Source of the DNA: Zopfochytrium polystomum
Lineage: Eukaryota > Chytridiomycota > Chytridiomycetes > Chytridiales > Chytridiaceae
Direction of reading: 5' to 3'
Length of the DNA: 64,000 bases
Assembly: GCA_025765615.1 (NCBI GenBank)
Contig: JAIVFJ010000011.1
Span: 124,001-188,000 of the forward strand
In this document: positions 1 to 10,118 of the stretch, in pieces
Numbering within the stretch: the stretch's first letter is position 1
How the letters are laid out: each line of letters opens with the position of its first letter
The notes under the pieces: model-generated
Seen by the model: only the letters and a program-made list of their open reading frames with translations
The model's database searches: none
Told to the model about the DNA's origin: nothing
Translations under genes and position numbers: made by a program

Positions 1-1356
1 TCTTCGGAGAAGGGGCCCATCAGCTACGTGAACGTGGACGAGCATCCCTCTGCAGAGCTGTTGGACGGCGTCATTTTGCTGCGGATTGAGGTCCCGCTCC
101 TCTTTTACAATGCAGGACAGGCTCGCAGGGCCATCGACGCGTTGATGCAGGCGGAGTTGCGGCTCGCGCGGGAAAGAGACCGCAGGCGGCGTGTGCGGCA
201 GCGGAGAAGGCTGCGTGGCGCGGCGGGACGAGCAGACGGCAGCGGGGCATACGGGGCGGTGGGAACGGGCGGCGGGCGAGACAGCTTGGAAATGAGCATC
301 GTCACGACGTCCGAGGTCGAGGCGGCGGGAGCGGCGGCGGCGGCAGCGGCCAAGGCAGGCGTTGGCGCGGGTCGGCGGCGCGCGGGACGCAGCGATCGAG
401 GCCGCGGGTGGCGGCGGATGGAGGACGAGGAGACTGGCGGCGAGCGGGGCTTTGCAGAGGCGATTGCCATCTCTCTGGGCGAGGCCAGCGCAGCGGCGGC
501 GGCGGGGAAGACAGACGCGGACACGTCAGCCGTTGGTTCGACGGCGTCGGCAGACGGAGCGGCGGCGACCGGTGCGGCGGTGGTCCCCGCGCTGCTAAAG
601 AAACCCGCCAAAAAGCGCGGGCCGTGGAAGAAGCGGCGGGGCAGCGGCGGCGGCCGTGGTGGCCGCGGCGGCGGGGGCGGCGGATTGGGTGGTGTTGGCG
701 GGATCGGTGGCGCGGGCGGCGGGGTGTCGGGAGACCTGCGCATGGCGGACGACGACCTATCGCTGGACGACTTTGCGTCGGACGTGTCGTCTACGGGTTC
801 GCGGCACTCGGGAGACGGCAGTGACGGCGAGGGCGGGTACGGCGGCCGCCGCCGCAGGCGGCGCAGACGCCGCGGAGACGGGGGCGGCGACGCGGGCGGC
901 GCCGGGGACGGCGGTGGAGCACCAGACTCGCGGGGGTTGTCGTCGGGATCGGAATCAGGGTTGTCGGGGTCGGGCTCCGGGTCGGAGGAGTCCTCATCCT
1001 CGTCGTCCTCGTCGTCGTCCTCGCGCGGGCTGCATACGATCGTGCTAGACTTTAAGCGGTGCACGGACATGGACTCTGCGGCGACGTTTGTGCTGCGCAA
1101 GATCTTCCGCACGTTCAACCGCCAAGGGATGCGGGTGTGCCTCGTGGGACTGCACGAGTTCCAGATCAGCCTGTTCCAGCGGGCGGGCATGTCTGCGATC
1201 CTCGACGGCAGCATGTTTGACACGATGGCGGCGGCGGTCGACGACATTGAGGAGAAGCTGGCGCAGCGGCGTGACGGCGACGACGGTGGAGTCCACGCGG
1301 GTGTGGGCGGCGCGCAGCTGCAGCTCTCGGCGATGGGGTTCGACGATGACTTTTGA
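1..1356 (+). CDS. SulP/SLC26-type anion transporter, C-terminal STAS region (5' partial)
   Basis: The frame is open from base 1 to a TGA at 1354-1356 (451 codons), so the gene starts left of the window. The first ~55 residues (DGVILLRIEVPLLFYNAGQ) look like the first strand and helix of the STAS domain that ends SulP sulfate/anion permeases. The last ~110 residues, with LDFKRCTDMDSAA followed by MRVCLVGLHEFQI and a final helix, look like its second half. Between them (about nt 165-1025) lies a ~285-residue insert of Arg, Gly, Ala, Ser and Asp runs, placed where the family's variable intervening loop sits. STAS domains are cytosolic and regulate transport in this family. The transmembrane part is outside the window, so substrate cannot be judged. 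Family call from motif memory only. Large minus-strand frames here are shadows of the GC-rich insert. Confidence 0.6.
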   Translation, partial: SSEKGPISYVNVDEHPSAELLDGVILLRIEVPLLFYNAGQARRAIDALMQAELRLARERDRRRRVRQRRRLRGAAGRADGSGAYGAVGTGGGRDSLEMSIVTTSEVEAAGAAAAAAAKAGVGAGRRRAGRSDRGRGWRRMEDEETGGERGFAEAIAISLGEASAAAAAGKTDADTSAVGSTASADGAAATGAAVVPALLKKPAKKRGPWKKRRGSGGGRGGRGGGGGGLGGVGGIGGAGGGVSGDLRMADDDLSLDDFASDVSSTGSRHSGDGSDGEGGYGGRRRRRRRRRGDGGGDAGGAGDGGGAPDSRGLSSGSESGLSGSGSGSEESSSSSSSSSSSRGLHTIVLDFKRCTDMDSAATFVLRKIFRTFNRQGMRVCLVGLHEFQISLFQRAGMSAILDGSMFDTMAAAVDDIEEKLAQRRDGDDGGVHAGVGGAQLQLSAMGFDDDF

Positions 1357-1683
1357 AGAAGGGGGTGGGACGGAGGTGGGTCGGAGTTTGCGCGGGGTTG
1401 CACGCTGCGCGGCGGGGGGTGCGGCTGGTGTTTGGTGTAGGTGTCGGTGTGTTTAGCTTTTTTTTTTTTTTTCCCCCGTGCTTGATTGCCCTCTGTTTGC
1501 TGCCTCTCTAAATATGGACTTGACTTTTTTTTTCCCTTCTTTGAGCGGTTGCTTTTCTTTCTTCTGGCGGACCCGTCGAATTCCCTCTCCTCCTTCTTTC
1601 TAATAATGACGAAAAGTCCAAGCAAGTGGGTGTGCACCTGATGGTTCAGTTGAGGCAGACTTCCCGGCCGTCAGGCATCTTTC
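1357..1683. other. 3' flank of the STAS gene
   Basis: No coding signal. T-rich tracts at about 1457-1472 and 1525-1534 fit a 3' untranslated/termination region. GC content drops sharply here compared with the upstream gene. Confidence 0.4.
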
Positions 1684-3101
1684 TCACTCAAAACACTGGC
1701 TGGAATGGAAATTGCGCAGACAACCTGTTTCTCGCAGTTTGTTGGCAAGCAGAGCCCACGGGAAGAACCAAACATTTTGGTCTGAGGAGGTCAGTATTGC
1801 AGGATCAGCCTGACGTACATGCGTAAGTGCAGCGATAGAGTGTGCCAGGTGCATTTCCATGGCCTCCACGCTGTCAGTCGCTCTCTTCACTAGCTCATTG
1901 TATGCATCAACAGTTTGCTTCTCCTCACATTGCTTCATCACTTCGTCCAGCTTCGTTACAGTCTCTTGCCAATGATCTCGCATCATCTTGCTTGTAGTGA
2001 CTATGAATGAGAGGGATGACTCAGCATACCCCACGATTGTATCTGCCTCTTCCCTGGTGGTTTCTTGCCTACTGCAGGTCATGGTTGTTGGTAAGCTGAG
2101 GTCATACCTGCCACATGCCAGCGCAAGAAGTGCACACAGATTCGAGTACGTATGCTTACAGTCTCCATCACTAAGTGATACAGTTCACCATGTAGTACCT
2201 GTGTGATCCAATGATGCGCAGCTCCTCAGGGTTATACCACGTCCATGTGTGGGTCTTGCAGTTTCTGCTCATGCTCTGTGCTGATTGTTGCTGTGGGTCA
2301 GTGTACATGGCTAGTGATGTGTACTTGCACTCTGCACTGTATCCCGTGCTTTGCTCATGCGTTCAGATGATGCCTTACGTGCTAGGTATACTGGGTGACT
2401 CATTCCCATGCTCAGCACATTGAGTTCCAGTCTCTCGTACTGCGTCAGGCTATTCATGCAGTGTGATACTGTCTCTCTTGCATCATTTCCCATTGGCACT
2501 AGCAGGAGCTTGGATCGGGCACACACTGATCTGGTGCAGATGATCTCGTACACCATCTTGGCTGTCGCTGCTTTCAGCTTGATGCTTAGTGCCATGCTCC
2601 CTGTGTTGAATGGTATGGCATTGATAAGTGCAGCGCCAGTATGCAGCATCAGTTGGCTGTTGGTCAGCAGATTGGGTATCAGCATGGACTGCCTGCGGTC
2701 TCTGTCTGCTATAAACTGTGACAGCACCTGTACTGATGGTGTATAGCCAATGCAACTGTATGGGTTGAATGCGAATGCAGCAGCAAACTCTGGCAGCAGG
2801 TCCTCTGTGTATGGGCTCTGACCGATGAATAGCATCTGAATGGGTATAGACAAGGGTATCAGCAGGAGATAGTTAGCCACTCTGTGATCCAGTGTTCCTC
2901 CTGTGATGATCTGCAATTCCTGCACCTACCTGGTGACAATGTGCGCGGTGGCCTCTCTCTTCTCTCTGATTCTGCTGTCAGCACAAAGGCGGTGGCAGGA
3001 TGTGGAATGCGTGATGGGAATGAGCCGACCCATTCCTGACTGAAGGCAAAAGGTATGAACTGAATTCCCGCAACAACTTTCCTCTCAACCTGGTTGCACA
3101 T
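1684..3101 (-). pseudogene. Broken uracil-DNA-glycosylase-like gene, possible viral relic
   Basis: Several minus-strand frames line up as pieces of one gene: 3101-2859, 2925-2311, about 2310-2150 and about 2180-1684, joined only by frameshifts or stops with no usable intron between them. The 2925-2311 piece has a UDG-like order of motifs: VLFIGQSPY-like (here LFIGQSPYTED) near its start, a LINAIPF segment after a helical stretch, KLLLVPMGNDA, and a late SHPVYLA. This parallels GQDPYH ... LLNxxLT ... WGxxA ... HPSPLS of uracil-DNA glycosylases. The catalytic Asp and the His of GQDPYH are replaced by Ser and Thr. The 3' piece is a helical, coiled-coil-like segment. GC content is clearly lower than in the host genes. 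Whether the source is a DNA virus, a virus-like element or a divergent host gene is inference; a dead remnant is the safest reading. Confidence 0.4.
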
Positions 3102-3582
3102 ATCACACTTGATATCTTCGCCCAGCGTCCCAAAAATATTAAGTTACCCCCGATTGAACATTGCAGTTTTCTTCTTCATAATGTCCAAAGAAATCAAACG
3201 ATTTTACTGTGTAGAACCCAGAGTGCAAGTGACTTGTCTTGAAACATATCAATATTGACGTCTTTTTTCCGACTCATGCCAAAATCTTGCCCAGCCATCT
3301 GGCAGCCTTGCTCTTTTGCGCAAAAATGCTTTAGCATGTTTTCTATGCAGATCAAATCAGCTTGCACAATTTTGCTGATAAAGTACGGAGAATTTTGCAT
3401 TTCAAAGTGGTCTTTGTTGGATTTGCCTGGGTGGGGTTGGAAACTTTCACCCATTCCTTTTTTGGCGCCCCCACTAGCTTCTCAAACAGGCCACAAAAGC
3501 AATCATTAAGACAGAAAATGCCAATAGAACTTTACATAACATGACCTGCACCAAGTTTTCCTGTGTTTGGGCAGTTGCCAGT
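3102..3582. other. AT-rich unassigned stretch
   Basis: Only short overlapping frames on both strands and no recognisable motif. Lies between the UDG-like relic and a solo LTR. Confidence 0.3.
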
Positions 3583-3888
3583 TGTCGGGAACAGGGCAGG
3601 ACAGGATAAGGCAGACAAGGAACTGAGCAGTGATGATTGTATTGGAAACAATAATTCACTCGAGGGATGGGACAGGGCCCCCATCCCCTTTTTATACCTT
3701 TTGAGAGTCTTCCTTGTCAAGACTCAAAGAAAATTCCAGAAAGAGCAATTAGTAATACAATGATACCAATGATACCAATGACAACAAGACAAGTCAGGAA
3801 AGCAAAGAAGGTTCCAGAAGGTTCCACAAGGTTCCATGAAGGAATGTTCTAGAAGGTTCCAGAGGTTTCGAGAGGGTGATTCATAGCA
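3583..3888 (-). repeat. Solo LTR of the gypsy element, reversed and diverged
   Basis: Reverse complement of the 353-bp LTRs at 34-52 kb: it starts TGTCGGGAACAGGG and ends GATTCATAGCA, keeping the TATA region, the AAGTGAATTAT-type segment and part of the GGAACCTTCT repeats. About 47 bp shorter than the young LTRs, with several substitutions. No gag/pol sequence next to it. The flanks (CCAGT and AAGTT) do not give a clear target-site duplication. Confidence 0.85.
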
Positions 3889-4640
3889 AAGTTGGAGAGA
3901 AGGACCACCCACAAACACACATTTCCACTTCAGTCACTCCTTCCACTCACTCACTCATAGTGGACTGTTTACACCAGGCGCAACCACCAACATCTCAATC
4001 AACATTCATCTCAGTGAGCTCATCGGGGTCAGCATCCCTTGGTTGAGGAAGCTTCGAGTAAAAAGTGTTTTTGAGAGTGTGGACATAATGCTGCTCTGGA
4101 GAAGATGATAAAATGGGGGAACACAGCGAAATAATATTCCTAGAGAGGTGATTACCTTAAACAGCAGCTCAACTCTCTTTTTTAGACAAAGTTCTTTGAG
4201 ATATGGACAAGAAGAGTCAAACACAAAATTGGGTGAGGAACAGAGGTGATAGTCCAATTAAGGGAGCTAAGAACTCTCCTTTGGGTTCTACCTGAGGTAT
4301 CAGAACAATGGCGTCATCATTATCGTGTTATTGGACAATTTGGATGGACTCTTTGTCTGAGTTGTCAGGACGCTGGTTTGAAACAATATCAGCGACAGTT
4401 GCACATTGGCATTAAGACACACAGTCTTTCTCCACCTGGTCTCCACCTCTCTTTATCACTCTCGATTCACGTTGCCCCTGAAGCAATCTTCAAGTATTGC
4501 CGTCACTGGCCAAAGGGGGATGGTCTGCTTGGCACCCTTCCGGCTTCTTCTTGGCACCGTGGCTTTGGGCCGTGGCTGCGCAGCATTTGGTTGTTGCAAA
4601 GTCGTTCCACTCCAAACACAAACACACACACTTGACTAAA
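3889..4640. other. Intergenic region upstream of the F-box gene
   Basis: No convincing coding sequence. A pyrimidine-rich stretch (about 4430-4475) lies roughly 170 bp upstream of the TATA-like motif of the next gene. Confidence 0.3.
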
Positions 4641-4647
4641 TATAAAT
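4641..4647 (+). promoter_or_regulatory. TATA-like box of the F-box gene
   Basis: TATAAAT lies 57 bp before the ATG at 4698. Judged by sequence and position only. Confidence 0.35.
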
Positions 4648-4697
4648 GGGCCACCCGAAAACGCCCCTCCAGCTTCACTCCAACGGTGAAAGGAAAC

Positions 4698-6030
4698 ATG
4701 GGCGCGTGGGATTGCTACTGTGCGCTCTGCGGCACTTCCATCACAACCTTTTGCACGGGCTACCACCAGACGGCGAGAGGTAAGGCTCTTTCTTCATTCA
4801 TTTTTTAAGTCCGGTCCGTTTTTTGTTGTCATGCAAGACCTTCTCAAGCCCTGGGCCTCCTCCCTCCAAAGGCCTGCTGCACAGGAGGGCCCGCTGGTCC
4901 AAGGTCGGCTACGAATCAAACTATGGCGGGCTCGATCCGATCGGCGATGACGCGCAGGGCACCGCGGAGACGCAGCCCAACTTCGACCCAGATCTCGCCG
5001 CCAGAGACGAGGACTGCTGGTACCGTATGACGAACGCTGTGCAGGAACACGCTTCGTTCTACTACGAAGGACGAATTACCCGGGGTAAGGCGATTCTGCG
5101 CCTTTTCCGCACTCGGGTTCCCCCCTTCAAGAATGACTGATCGAATGACTGATCCAATGCTCTTTCGCGCAAACAGACTTCGGCTACCCGTTCCACGCCG
5201 GTTGCGCAAAGTGGGTCGACCACTACTTCAAGGACCGCAACATCCCGCTCAAGCAGCTCGCCTTCCTCCTGAGCGCCGGCGTCGCGTCGCAGGACGGCTC
5301 GGCGTGCTGGACTGAGGCGCACAACGGCTGCCCCGACGACGCCGGGATCCAGGCGTCGCAGGAGCAGGCTCCGCAAATGACGCGTGCGCAGGGGTTCACG
5401 CTGGCGAGGCCGGATACCATCCACTGGATCGACTCTTTGACCGCACTGCTCGGCGACGGGGACGGTAACGAAGAGCAGGACGAGGAGGCGGAGGGAGGTG
5501 GCAACAGCAGCTCGCGAGACGTTGGGATTGACATTACGATCAACCGGGACTTGGAGTGGGTGCGGCGCGGTGCGTACGAGGTTTCCGTCGCGAGGGCGCC
5601 CCCGCCGCAGCTCCACGGAGAAGCAGAGACCCAGTCGTCCGGCACGGCGGAGCAGGAGCCGCAGCAGCAGAAGGAGGACCCGCCACAGCTGTTTGCCGCG
5701 ACGTTGTCCACGCCGTCCCAGCTTCCTCCACACGTCGTCGACGGCGTCGTGGAGCGGCTGCCGGCCGCCGACGCGCTTCAGCTGCTCTCGACGTCGCGGG
5801 CGTGGTACCGCTACGGACGCAAGCGCGGGTGGCGGGCGCTGTGCCGGCGCGACGACTTTGCTCGCGTGCCGGTTCGTACGATGGAGGAGGCGCTGGCAGA
5901 GTATGCGCAAAAGGGGGTGGACTGGAAACACTTGTACTACTGCTACGAGAGTCGGAGCGCTCGTAGAATTTGGAGGATTCTGCGATTCCTTGCTGAGCGC
6001 GCCCCAAGCGCGAGCGATGCACTGGGTTAG
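4698..6030 (+). CDS. F-box protein with Cys-rich N-terminus (three exons)
   Basis: Exons 4698-4779, 4872-5084 and 5177-6030 join in frame (GT-AG, phases 1 and 1, two 92-nt introns) into 382 aa. The start is the first ATG after a TATA-like box. The N-terminus has CYCALCG and CTGYHQ, a Cys-rich lead common in fungal F-box proteins. An F-box-like segment (LPPHVVDGVVERLPAADALQ, then WYRYGRKRGWRALCRRDDF) falls near residues 275-320. F-box proteins bridge Skp1 in SCF ubiquitin ligases to a substrate; the substrate is unknown here. The middle is acidic and Gln-rich (about residues 185-260). Stop TAG at 6028-6030, followed by a T-rich 3' flank. The exon model is by hand; the family call is moderate because the F-box is short and divergent. 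Confidence 0.65.
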
Positions 6031-6897
6031 ATAATAACTTTTTAACGTTTTCTTTTCTTATCTTTCCTTTCCATTATTTTTTTTTTTTTTTTTTGGTTTG
6101 TCGGTCGATCGAGATCGAGTTTTGTGTTTGAGTGTTTTGCACCTGCACCCTGCTCTGTTGTCTCCTTCCACACTGAAGCGAATATTTCAATGCCGGAGGT
6201 TGGTTTCTTCGAAGCTGTCAGTACAAGGCCAGCCACAACACCTTCAAGTAGAGAACTATCCCTTAGGACCATGTTGGTGAAAGGTTTGATGGGACATTAC
6301 ATCAGGTTTGTTTTCTCTCATTTTTGCGCCTCGATCCCAGTGCAGCTTCCCCCTGAGCTCTCCAGCTTCCATGCGCACTGACTGCAGTTGTCCGACCAGC
6401 GAGAGCACCGCCAACTCCTGAGGCAGATAAGTGCTGACGTCCTGGATCGGTCCTGGTTTGAATCCTTTCAGATGGCCCGCCTGGATTGAATAAAGGCAAA
6501 TCTATTGCAATCTATCTTCGACCAGGCTGGATGGTCCAGCTACCAGTGTGCCTTTGGACTGCAGAGTTTTCCTTGAACGCCACCCCCAGATTAACGCCAC
6601 CCCCAGATTTGGCCGAGGAGGCAAGGTTTCTGAAGCACGAACTTCGCCGGTCTTTGCCCAGTACAGGTTCGATCGAAGCCCACCACTGACCAAAAGGTGC
6701 TAACAAGTGTCCCCACTCAGATTGGACAGCCAACCGCACGAGAATACTACAGAACATGCACCAATCACCAAGGCTCAGTACCGCCAGCTTCAAAAGGATA
6801 TTGACAAATTCTAGGTCGTTCCTGCTACGAAATCCACAAGTACACGAAACAGACCCCAGCTCTCCAGGCAGACCTTCCTGTCCTGATAGCAGACAAC
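6031..6897. other. 3' flank and unassigned sequence
   Basis: T-rich run at about 6077-6095, then short frames with no recognisable family. Possibly the decayed 5' part of the plus-strand relic that follows. Confidence 0.25.
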
Positions 6898-8475
6898 AAT
6901 CACCTTATTGACGAGACTGTGCGCCTCCCTGAGGAAAACAAGGACCTCTGCCACAGGCTGTCTGCCTTTGCCTTGCAGACGCCTGTCTCCTTTGCTGGAT
7001 CACCAAGGGAGGAAACAGCAGACATTTGACACTCCACAGTCCACAGGCGCAATCTCAGCCTCACAGGAAGGTTCTTTCTCCTCCACGCCGCAGCAGCCAC
7101 CAGCCACTTCCACCTTGCTTCTGTGGTCCTCGGTGCTCCAGTGGCAGTGGCCCCATTTCGTCGCCCCCAAACTGGCCAAGGAGGATGTGAAAGCTCTGCA
7201 ACTCCCTCGGCCACTTTTGGCGCAAGCACATCATCCTAGCCCCAGGCTCACGCTACTACTTGGTCCCCTCCCACCTGACTGATGAGCTTCTGGCTGAGGC
7301 AGCTAAGCATGCCAGAGACATTCTGGACAAGCTGGGAAAGCCAAAGGGAGATTTCATTATCGCTGGTGGCAGCAGTGCTAGAAACAGCAGCACCAGCACC
7401 AGCAGCAGCAGTGGAGCACCCAGTGGCTTAGTTCACCCGCTTGAAGAAGTTGAGGGAGCGGAGGAGGAGGAAGAGGAGGATGTGAGAGGCTGGTGTCCCT
7501 GGTTGGACCTTGTCCCAGAGCAGTCGCCCCAGTTCTTGCTCCACGATTTGAGCACCGTGGTGGCATCTGGAATCTGGTTTTCCAGTACTGCAGCTCCCAC
7601 AACCTCACCACTCACATGCCCTCGCAGCTATTTCTAGGCAAACTGGTCAAAGCAATCCCACCTTGGCTGGCTGAAGACTTTCTGGAGGCTGTGACAGGGC
7701 GGTTTGGAGAGGCATTGGATTTGATAGCCAGTTTGGCGTGAGAGCAATGTGGAAGAGAAGGCAGTCTGGGGATAGCAGCAGCAGCAGCAGTAGCACGCCA
7801 TCTCCCAACTCTGCCAAAAAGCACAAAGCCACCGGCAATGGATCTGGAGAACCCGTTGGCTGGTTCGATGCAAATGGCCCAATATTCGTCTTGGGAAGAC
7901 ATTAAGTTAATTGCCCGCCTGGCCTATCAGTACTGCACGGCCTGAAGCACCAGCAGGTTCTAACAGAGAGGAAGCAAAAGTCTGTGGGAATCCCAGCGGC
8001 TCTTGCGAAGGAATTTCTCGACCATGTTACCCGCACAGCTGGGGACGTGCTGGACAAACGCTTCCCCAACACCGCCACCGCAGCACCTGGCCCGGTTCCT
8101 TTAGCTGACGGCACTGCTGGCAGGGGAGAGAGCCAAGCCCCAGGACTCATGGAGAATCTTGTTGACGACGGCGACTGAGTGGCCTGCGCAGACCTCGTGA
8201 GAAGAGTGTGGCCATCGTACCTGGCATCACCTGACTCAGTTTGCCCGACCGTTTCTCTTGCGTTTTGCAAGAAGCACAACCTGAATGCCACCATAAAGTC
8301 TCCCACTACTGGGAAATGGTGCCGTGCGGAGAGGTTGTTTTCGGAGAAGTTGCTTCGGGAGGCTGGAGAGAAGCTGGAGGTTCGCCGATGCTGGCTGAGA
8401 ATGGACTGGTGCGACTGGGAAAGTGATTTTGAATGCCAAACTAATATTTTTTTTTCCCTCGTCACTCGTAGTTGA
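6898..8475 (+). pseudogene. Decayed plus-strand gene with repeated helical units
   Basis: Plus-strand frames switch repeatedly between stops, but similar segments recur: PSHLTDELLAEAAKHARDIL (from about 7263), IPPWLAEDFLEAVTGRFGEA (about 7655), IPAALAKEFLDHVTRTAGDV (about 7987) and RLFSEKLLREAGEKL (about 8328). The units are spaced roughly 330-390 nt. Two units are preceded by a YCxxHNL / FCKKHNL motif. A 5' piece (about 6890-7030) reads as a Leu/Glu-rich coiled-coil. The pattern suggests a gene with a ~115-aa repeated domain that has accumulated frameshifts. I do not recognise the family. An intron-rich living gene is possible but I found no clean set of splice sites. Confidence 0.35.
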
Positions 8476-8700
8476 TGTACTGCTCGTCGGACGAGGCACT
8501 GCCGAAGACAAAGTAAATGTCGCAGCGGCAACGTTCTTGGCGCTGGCAAGGTCGTAGTTGCTCAAGCTCTTCTTGATGACGAACTTGTTGCCGTCCTTGT
8601 CGGAGAACGCCTTAAGCGGGGTCACAAGGCAGGGGAAGTAGGTGGTGCCAAAGCCCCAGCCTTCCGCAATGTTGCCGTAAATGCCGGCCTTGTCTTATAC
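8468..8700 (-). pseudogene. C-terminal remnant of an unidentified gene
   Basis: Three minus-strand segments in successive frames read like one protein end: AGIYGNIAEGWGFGTTYF (from ~8685), then TPLKAFSDKDGNKFVIKKSL (~8622-8560), then DIYFVFGSASSDEQYINYE and a stop (~8524-8468). The breaks look like single-base indels, not introns. Family not recognised. Confidence 0.3.
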
Positions 8701-9050
8701 ACAGAGAAACAAGAAATCCCCTTCACAGGGGTGTTGGGTGATGTGTCCCAGAAGAAAGCATCATACCATTCATTACTGGTAACTAGCTCATAATACCATT
8801 CTTATTCTTTATTTTCTTTGTAGGTCTAGACTTCAGTATGGGATGGGGTTAAGGTATGTGTTCCGTTATGTGTAACTTGCCTCTCTGACACCTGATCCTC
8901 TTACCATTTCGTTTCCCTTTTCTTTTTCATTTTTCATTTTTCTAATATTTCGACATGTACTTTTGTCTTTGTTGGGGTCCTTGTCACTTGTCTTTAACAG
9001 TATTCTCTGACGTCTGACTCTTGATGCGGAGGCAGGGTTACTGTCGTTGA

Positions 9051-9053
<3 letters not shown>
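8701..9053. other. Unassigned AT-rich stretch
   Basis: No coding signal seen; ends at a GT microsatellite. Confidence 0.3.

Positions 9054-9094
<41 letters not shown>
9054..9094 (+). repeat. (GT)n microsatellite
   Basis: About 20 uninterrupted GT units just before the Tc1/mariner relic. Confidence 0.95.
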
Positions 9095-9095
<1 letters not shown>

Positions 9096-9154
9096 CGCAT
9101 CTGAACGATTGTGAGCAACAGTTTTGGTGATTTTCCAATACATGCAGTCTTTTT

Positions 9155-9615
9155 TTGCGAAAAGCAGAAACCTTCAACTTGCATGCAAAGGGATGGAGCC
9201 TTGGCAAGATCAGTGACTTTGTTCCAATCAAGCAATCTAGCACCCAAAGTATAAAACACCGCTTTGATAAGACCAGAAGCGTGGTGGATCTCCCACACAG
9301 TGGACAGCCAAAAAAGGTATCAGTCTTTGATCTAAAATGTCTGGCTTGGGTAACAAGTGGTTCTGCTGAGAATTGTCACTGTTTGTTACAAGACATCTCA
9401 AACATCATGAATTCAGCTCAATTGTCCCTGTTACAACCAGAACCATTCGGAAATTCTTGCACCTGCTTGGAATTCACAGCTGTATTTTAAATAGAGGCCT
9501 CCTTTTTTGTCTGCGAAGTACCAAGCTGGGCACCTGGCATTTGCTCCCAAGCATAAGGACTGAACTGTCAAATATTGGGCTAAAGTTATTTGGACTGACG
9601 TTCAATCCAGAATAA
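9155..9615 (+). pseudogene. Tc1/mariner-type transposase relic
   Basis: The first frame (9155-9490) reads LHAKGWSLGKISDF, then a Ser/Thr-rich helix, then SVVDLPHSGQPKK. This is the order of the paired-like helix-turn-helix DNA-binding half of Tc1/mariner transposases, which usually ends in a GRP-type motif. A +1 switch near 9370-9450 continues in another frame with TTRTIRKFLHLLGIHSCILN, matching the second helix-turn-helix. The catalytic DDE part is missing or unrecognisable after about 9615. Dead element; terminal inverted repeats were not found. Confidence 0.6.
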
Positions 9616-9898
9616 TTCAAATCATCGTTCCAGACTTCGTATTACACCTGGAGATGGGGCGAATCGGGTGGGGAAGGAGTTTGACAAAACTGCGTCAGCC
9701 GGCAGGCCGAACCGAAGCGACCGGAAAACATACTTCCTGTTGAGAATTGTCTGGGTGGCGCTTATCGACCAACCCGAGTCCCTCCACTCATTTCTGCTGG
9801 GGACCTGAAGCGTGCGTTGCCGACCTCATTAAGCTTCGCACCCACACGCACGAAAAAAAAAGAAAAAAAAGAATGAACGCTGCTCTCCTATTCGATAC
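9616..9898. other. Unassigned stretch between two relics
   Basis: May hold the scrambled rest of the Tc1-like element; no motif can be supported. Confidence 0.25.
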
Positions 9899-10118
9899 GG
9901 TCTTCCTTGGGAGCAAAGTCAGCGATGAGTGAATTAATGACCTGCAATCCCCCCACCGCCCACTTCGGTCTATAGCGAGGGCAAGCATCTTAAAAACACT
10001 GGAATGGCGGGCACCGCAGAACGCGCTCTCGACCTCAAAGATGACGATAGCCGTCAGGCAGACCGGCTTGGGGTGGGCTAATGAATGCCTGCCGACTTGG
10101 CCGTGCCGTTCTCGCAAA
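9899..10118 (-). pseudogene. Intronless relic of the adjacent MFS transporter
   Basis: Minus-strand DNA aligns by eye with exons 2 and 3 of the transporter at 10909-13072. Matching blocks on the plus strand include GACTTGGCCGT, ACCTCAAAGATGACGAT versus ATCTCAAAGACAATGAT, and CGGTCTTCCTTGGGAGC versus CGGTCCTTGCTGGGCAC. The protein reads AIVIFEVESAFCGA against AIIVFEIGSALCGA, with the motif-A region eroded. The 187-nt intron that separates these exons in the living gene is absent. Internal indels make it non-functional. Confidence 0.7.

Noticed and set aside
105..1637. 510-codon minus-strand frame opposite the STAS gene
   Set aside because: Antisense of a GC-rich repeat; Pro/Arg/Ser composition only, while the plus-strand frame has real STAS motifs.
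8686..8704. Sequence resembling a Tn5 mosaic end (TGTCTTATACACAG)
   Set aside because: Lacks the CTGTCTCTTATACACAT core by several bases; a chance match, not an adapter or Tn5 end.
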